From a virus: DNA of 23,226 nucleotides. Below the pieces are notes generated by a model. The model was not told where the DNA came from. It was given only the letters and a program-made list of their open reading frames with translations, and ran no database searches. Positions 21,202 to 23,226 of the stretch are shown piece by piece (the stretch's first letter is position 1; the number at the start of each line of letters is the position of its first letter). Position numbers and translations under genes: made by a program. The stretch covers positions 1 through 23,226 of IMG/VR virus record IMGVR_UViG_3300017598_000146, one strand, 5' to 3'.

Positions 21202-23226
21202 CTGCTTCCCCCTTTTTCTTCTGCAAGTCAATAGTCACCGCATTCTTTTCCTTTTGGAAATCTATTCCTTGCTTATGTTTCTGTGCAGACATACGCATTC
21301 CCTGACTGTGTTTCTCTGCGTCCTGCGCCATATCCTGACCGTGGCTCATAGCATCTAACTTCTGTTGCATCAACTCACCCGCTTGCTTGACCTTCTCGCT
21401 GTCAGCCTGAGCTTCAGATGCTTGAACCTGCTGCATAACATTTAGCATATTAGTCATGGCTGTTGCCATGTCTCGTTTCTCCTCTAAACTCATGCGTGCA
21501 AAACTATCAACCAGCTTCTTTTCATCCTTCTCAGCCATCTGGTTAATCTTAGCCACGTCAACCATGAAGTCCATCTGGTTTGCTTGCTCTTCAAGATCCA
21601 GCTTACGTGTCTCGATACCCATCTGAAACTGCTGTTGCTCCTCCTGCTGTTCTGACTGAGACTGTTGCTGCTGATTAATGTAATCAGTCCAACGTTTCTT
21701 CTCTGTCGCTGGCAGTTCCAACTTCTCGATAATCTGTAGCGGATCGACGGGGAACTCAGCTTGCATCATTTCCATGAGTGCTGACAACTCCATCATGCGC
21801 TTACCCATATTACCCGGAGCTTCTTCTGTACCAACATTATACTCTAGACTTCGCACGTCTCTGATATTAGCCGTCAGTGTAGGTCTGCCTGACTGATCTA
21901 CGGAGGCTGTATCGATTATGATTCCATCTGGTGTAATTTGATACCTATCATTCTGACCTAGAATACGTTTGATTTGTTCGTCTGGCATGTATTCCATGAT
22001 GATTGCCAGTTGCCGTTTGAACAAGTCCTTCTTCATTCTGTTAAAGTTCCTGAATAACGGCTTCAGCAGTGTAACGCCCTGCTGTTGGCGCAGCCGAATA
22101 ACAACACCCGGCTCATGCCTCCCCCTGTCTTGTCCGAGAAGGTCAGGATTGATACCTGTAATCTTTTTCATTATGTCTTGACTGTACTGTTCCATCTGCA
22201 TAGGTGCATTTGGAAAGGTTGGCACTGTACGTTCCTTAATCTTACCGCTTGTCAGTGCACCGCTGTTGGTCCAAGTGACCTCACCAGCGCTTTTCATACT
22301 TTGTTTAGCTTGCATCTCGTCTACGAACGCATCAGTCTCCGCGAATACACCCGGAGCAGTCTGATTGTTCAGCATGTTGAGAGTCTGAGACCAACGTTTA
22401 TTGATCTCGCGTTGTGGATCCTTCATCAAACGAACCAAACCGAAGTGGTTCATGGTTCTTTTGCTCACGTCACTGTACGCGAACATAGGCAATACAGAAA
22501 ATCCATCAAATGGTAAGGGACTATCGTCGTCATACAGTATCATATCACCAGTAAACTGCAGCCAGCGGACTTTTTTGTCCATCATAGCCTCTATTACCAT
22601 CTCTTCTCCAAATTCTTCAGCGTAGAGAGACCTCACGTCCTTGGTGGGCTTCTCAGGAGCCTCCTCGAAGACACCCGCCTGTGGATTCCAGACATAGTAT
22701 CTTTGGAACGCTTCCCAGTACTCCATATGGATAACTCTAATCATCTGTCGACCCGCATCGTAGAAGTTTAGGTCAAGAGGTTTGTTATAGTCGGAGTCAT
22801 CGCCCATATTGTCTACCGGAGTCTCAAACGGAGGTTGATTTTTCAATCCTTCGCTATCTCCGAAGCGCCAATTGCGTGCTTCCTCTATAATATGCTCTAT
22901 CTTTCTACCCTTTACGTGTGGGTAACGCATCTTAAAGTCTTCTATATTCAACCACCTATCCCAACAGAGGTATGCAGCGTCCTCAAGATTAGGTCGACGT
23001 GCTGATGGATCGAAATGTATCTCATGTACAGATACTTCGATCTCTGTCATCTCGATTTCACCAAATCTCTTGGGATCTGGACCAAAGTCGATGGCACAAT
23101 AGCCTCTACCACTGATTGCAGCAGATTCTAGAGCAGCATCTTCTTCGTCTTCAAAGGCATTGGTCTCCTGTTCCCACACAGCTAGGTCATTTAAGACCTC
23201 GCATAAGAATCCGTCAGTGGGATCTA
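21137..23226 (-). CDS. portal protein, P22-like (5' end outside window)
   Basis: Forms the dodecameric vertex through which DNA is packaged and to which the tail attaches. The frame is open through the right edge, so the GTG near 23179 is not the start; at least 695 residues are present. Family pattern: GRGYCAIDFG and EIHFDPSARRPNLEDA, WLNIEDFKMRYP, then a stem/wing region with KVRWLQFTGDMILYDD, LPMFAYSD and GLVRLMKDPQREINKRWSQT, and VTWTNSGAL further on. The last 170 residues are a Gln/Glu/Lys-rich long helix (QQQQSQSEQQEEQQQFQ to the end), like the barrel helix of P22 portal. P22 gp1 is about 725 residues, close to the expected full length here. High confidence. Confidence 0.9.
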   Translation of the reverse strand, partial: DPTDGFLCEVLNDLAVWEQETNAFEDEEDAALESAAISGRGYCAIDFGPDPKRFGEIEMTEIEVSVHEIHFDPSARRPNLEDAAYLCWDRWLNIEDFKMRYPHVKGRKIEHIIEEARNWRFGDSEGLKNQPPFETPVDNMGDDSDYNKPLDLNFYDAGRQMIRVIHMEYWEAFQRYYVWNPQAGVFEEAPEKPTKDVRSLYAEEFGEEMVIEAMMDKKVRWLQFTGDMILYDDDSPLPFDGFSVLPMFAYSDVSKRTMNHFGLVRLMKDPQREINKRWSQTLNMLNNQTAPGVFAETDAFVDEMQAKQSMKSAGEVTWTNSGALTSGKIKERTVPTFPNAPMQMEQYSQDIMKKITGINPDLLGQDRGRHEPGVVIRLRQQQGVTLLKPLFRNFNRMKKDLFKRQLAIIMEYMPDEQIKRILGQNDRYQITPDGIIIDTASVDQSGRPTLTANIRDVRSLEYNVGTEEAPGNMGKRMMELSALMEMMQAEFPVDPLQIIEKLELPATEKKRWTDYINQQQQSQSEQQEEQQQFQMGIETRKLDLEEQANQMDFMVDVAKINQMAEKDEKKLVDSFARMSLEEKRDMATAMTNMLNVMQQVQASEAQADSEKVKQAGELMQQKLDAMSHGQDMAQDAEKHSQGMRMSAQKHKQGIDFQKEKNAVTIDLQKKKGEADVEAKRKQAAEVKPKADPKKP
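21206..21212 (-). promoter_or_regulatory. ribosome-binding site inside the portal gene
   Basis: A GGGGGAA run with a four-base gap to the ATG at 21201 supports the overlapping start of the small basic gene. It lies in the Lys-rich portal C-terminus, where purine-rich codons could also occur by chance. Confidence 0.4.

Noticed and set aside
23177-23179. GTG as the start of the portal gene
   Set aside because: The frame is open upstream to the window edge with protein-like sequence (DPTDGFLCEVLNDLAV), so this is an internal Val.
1-23226. tRNA genes, CRISPR arrays, insertion sequences, integrase or attachment sites
   Set aside because: None found on reading both strands; intergenic space is too small for most of them.

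Overview
This window is a piece of a tailed-phage genome (Caudoviricetes), most likely an uncultured short-tailed (podovirus-like) phage of a Gram-negative host. It is packed almost entirely with genes on the minus strand, so transcription runs from right to left. Evidence for this is the classical virion-morphogenesis order (portal, scaffold, major capsid protein, head-completion and adaptor proteins, tail nozzle, fibres, internal/ejection proteins). No tape-measure, tail-tube or sheath gene is visible. Base composition is moderately AT-rich by eye and Shine-Dalgarno sites are strong. The host cannot be named from this sequence. No integrase, replication, lysis, tRNA, CRISPR or insertion-sequence feature is visible.

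Layout in transcription order. (1) Head block, 23226-18605: P22-like portal (5' end outside the window), two small unknown proteins, an acidic coiled-coil scaffold-like protein, and a major capsid protein of the N4-gp56 (DUF4043) type. (2) 18489-15085: a virion-like protein after the capsid gene, a 330-residue Cys-rich protein overlapping a YkgJ-type CxxCxxCC protein, two tandem paralogous beta-rich proteins, and a small basic protein. (3) Tail block, 15075-10036: two gp4-like adaptors, a 1099-residue beta-propeller/nozzle-like protein with inserted carbohydrate-binding-like and WNG-type domains, and a small basic protein. (4) Fibre block, 10046-6101: two fibres sharing an N-terminal attachment domain and a protein made of three collar-like modules with HxH motifs. 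(5) Ejection-type block, 6100-1: a small Cys-rich protein and then five translationally linked proteins with coiled coils and glycine-rich membrane-like segments. The last of these runs towards the left edge.

Genes mostly touch or overlap (TAATG, TAATATG and similar junctions), so the cluster probably behaves as one or a few long polycistronic units with translational coupling. Only three larger gaps exist (about 80-115 bases each), and all three hold strong RNA structure: a perfect H-type pseudoknot after the 251-residue gene, two hairpins after the capsid gene, and two hairpins between the 72-residue gene and the scaffold gene. No gene-free stretch exceeds 300 bases.

The left edge is odd. 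Bases 1-140 read as convincing protein on the plus strand, ending in TAG, while the minus-strand frame of the last ejection gene stays open across the same bases. This is either a convergent gene with a frame error in the minus gene, or a chimeric junction.

No obviously new defence or enzymatic system is visible. The most unusual items are the intergenic pseudoknot, the C-rich-loop hairpin complementary to two ribosome-binding sites, the paired Cys-rich genes inside a virion operon, and the heavily embellished nozzle.
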